Below are positions 63,581 through 64,000 of a stretch of DNA of 64,000 nucleotides, one piece after another. Positions within the stretch are counted from its first letter, which is position 1. Every line of letters begins with the position of its first letter. The stretch is from positions 62,001 through 126,000 of the forward strand of contig CAVOIC010000006.1 of assembly GCA_963695985.1 (NCBI GenBank), written 5' to 3'. The notes below the pieces were generated by a model. It was not told where the DNA came from, ran no database searches, and was given only the letters and a program-made list of their open reading frames with translations. The position numbers and the translations under genes are program-made. This DNA is from DATBVX01 sp963695985 (lineage in GTDB: Bacteria > Pseudomonadota > Gammaproteobacteria > Steroidobacterales > Steroidobacteraceae).

Positions 63581-63979
63581 CTAATGCCACAGACCCAGCA
63601 CGAGACCGATCACCGTGAACTGCGCGGTGTGATAACCGCCGTTGATCAGAAACAGCTTGAGGCTCTTGTGTTCGAAGAGGTAGTTGATGCCGAAGCTCGC
63701 CGCCACCCAGCACAGACCCGCGCTGAAACCCGCACCCAGCGCGAACCCGATGGCCGGCTTCGGGCCGAGGAACATCGCGAACACGAATGCCGCGATCAGC
63801 GACAGCACGAGCGCGCCGCCGAAGATCCGCACGGGATTGCTCTTAGCCACCTTCTCCTCGCTCAGGCCCGCTTCGCGCTGCCACGTCTTGCCGAATATCG
63901 GCGGCGCGTACCAGATCCCCCCGATCACGAAAGAGGAGACCCCTGCTGCGAGGATGGCCCAGTAGTTCATTTCAGGCAT
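63581..63979 (-). CDS. DUF1761 domain-containing membrane protein
   Basis: A 132-residue membrane protein; a GGGGTAAG ribosome site favours the ATG at 63979. Four hydrophobic segments are visible. The N-terminus NYWAILAAGVSSFVIGGIWY followed by APPIFGKTWQREAGLSEEKV and the end HTAQFTVIGLVLGLW match the DUF1761 family. The function is unknown. It is the first gene of a pair with the secreted protein. Confidence 0.85.
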   Translation of the reverse strand: MPEMNYWAILAAGVSSFVIGGIWYAPPIFGKTWQREAGLSEEKVAKSNPVRIFGGALVLSLIAAFVFAMFLGPKPAIGFALGAGFSAGLCWVAASFGINYLFEHKSLKLFLINGGYHTAQFTVIGLVLGLWH

Positions 63980-64000
63980 GACACTTACCCCCGTTGTTGT

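Overview
The window is high-GC proteobacterial DNA: AapJQMP-type transporter, TonB-dependent receptor, GcvA-like LysR regulators, GntR/FCD regulator, NnrS. I cannot fix the genus from sequence alone; a metabolically versatile gamma- or alphaproteobacterium fits. It is an accessory catabolic region of dehydrogenases, ligases, hydrolases, transporters and local regulators. I saw no transposase, integrase, phage gene, rRNA, tRNA or CRISPR array.

Layout. 1-7.5 kb (minus): a tightly coupled operon of two SDR dehydrogenases, a Gfo/Idh oxidoreductase and a complete AapJQMP amino-acid ABC transporter, followed by the start of a CoA-ester flavin monooxygenase that runs off the left edge. 7.5-11.8 kb (plus): ThDP enzyme, HisC-like aminotransferase and aldehyde dehydrogenase, an Ehrlich-like amino-acid degradation order. 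11.8-14 kb: LysR regulator and D-mannonate dehydratase. 14-17.7 kb (minus): copy A of an unusual module (small membrane protein, nitrilase, phytoene-desaturase-like flavoprotein, AhpD/CMD-like protein), below a TonB-dependent receptor (17.7-20.1 kb). 20.4-22.2 kb: PhyH oxygenase and AraC regulator. 22.3-24.3 kb: two divergent paralogous LysR genes around a perfect 17-bp palindrome. 24.4-26.4 kb: idonate/gluconate dehydrogenases. 26.5-31.3 kb (minus): copy B of the module, intact and including a ThDP enzyme. 31.5-33.7 kb: APC permease and isochorismatase-like hydrolase.

33.7-51.5 kb is a GC-rich catabolic island: HyuB/HyuA; a divergent 3-hydroxyacyl-CoA dehydrogenase/enoyl-CoA hydratase fusion; GntR regulator; thiolase; acyl-CoA ligase; methylmalonyl-CoA epimerase-like VOC protein; acyl-CoA dehydrogenase; two-subunit B12 mutase; three-subunit molybdenum hydroxylase; class III CoA transferase. 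The parts suggest hydroxylation and ring or amide opening, then CoA activation and beta-oxidation-type steps with a carbon-skeleton rearrangement. Many single-base frameshifts interrupt otherwise well conserved genes here, so either the assembly has indel errors or the pathway is decaying.

51.5-56.4 kb holds NnrS, a UbiD-like decarboxylase and a secreted CehA/McbA-type hydrolase. 56.6-63 kb looks like a decaying sugar-acid oxidation locus: intact IlvD/Edd dehydratase and GPH transporter among relics of two FAH-type hydrolases, a lactonase, a third ThDP enzyme, a third copy of the small membrane protein and a di-haem peroxidase. The right edge has a small secreted protein and a DUF1761 membrane protein.

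The most unusual content is the repeated module of a tiny single-pass membrane protein, a nitrilase-fold hydrolase, a CrtI/PYROXD2-like flavoprotein and an acetolactate-synthase-like ThDP enzyme. It is present twice, and relics of its parts lie at two further places. I know of no described pathway with this combination.
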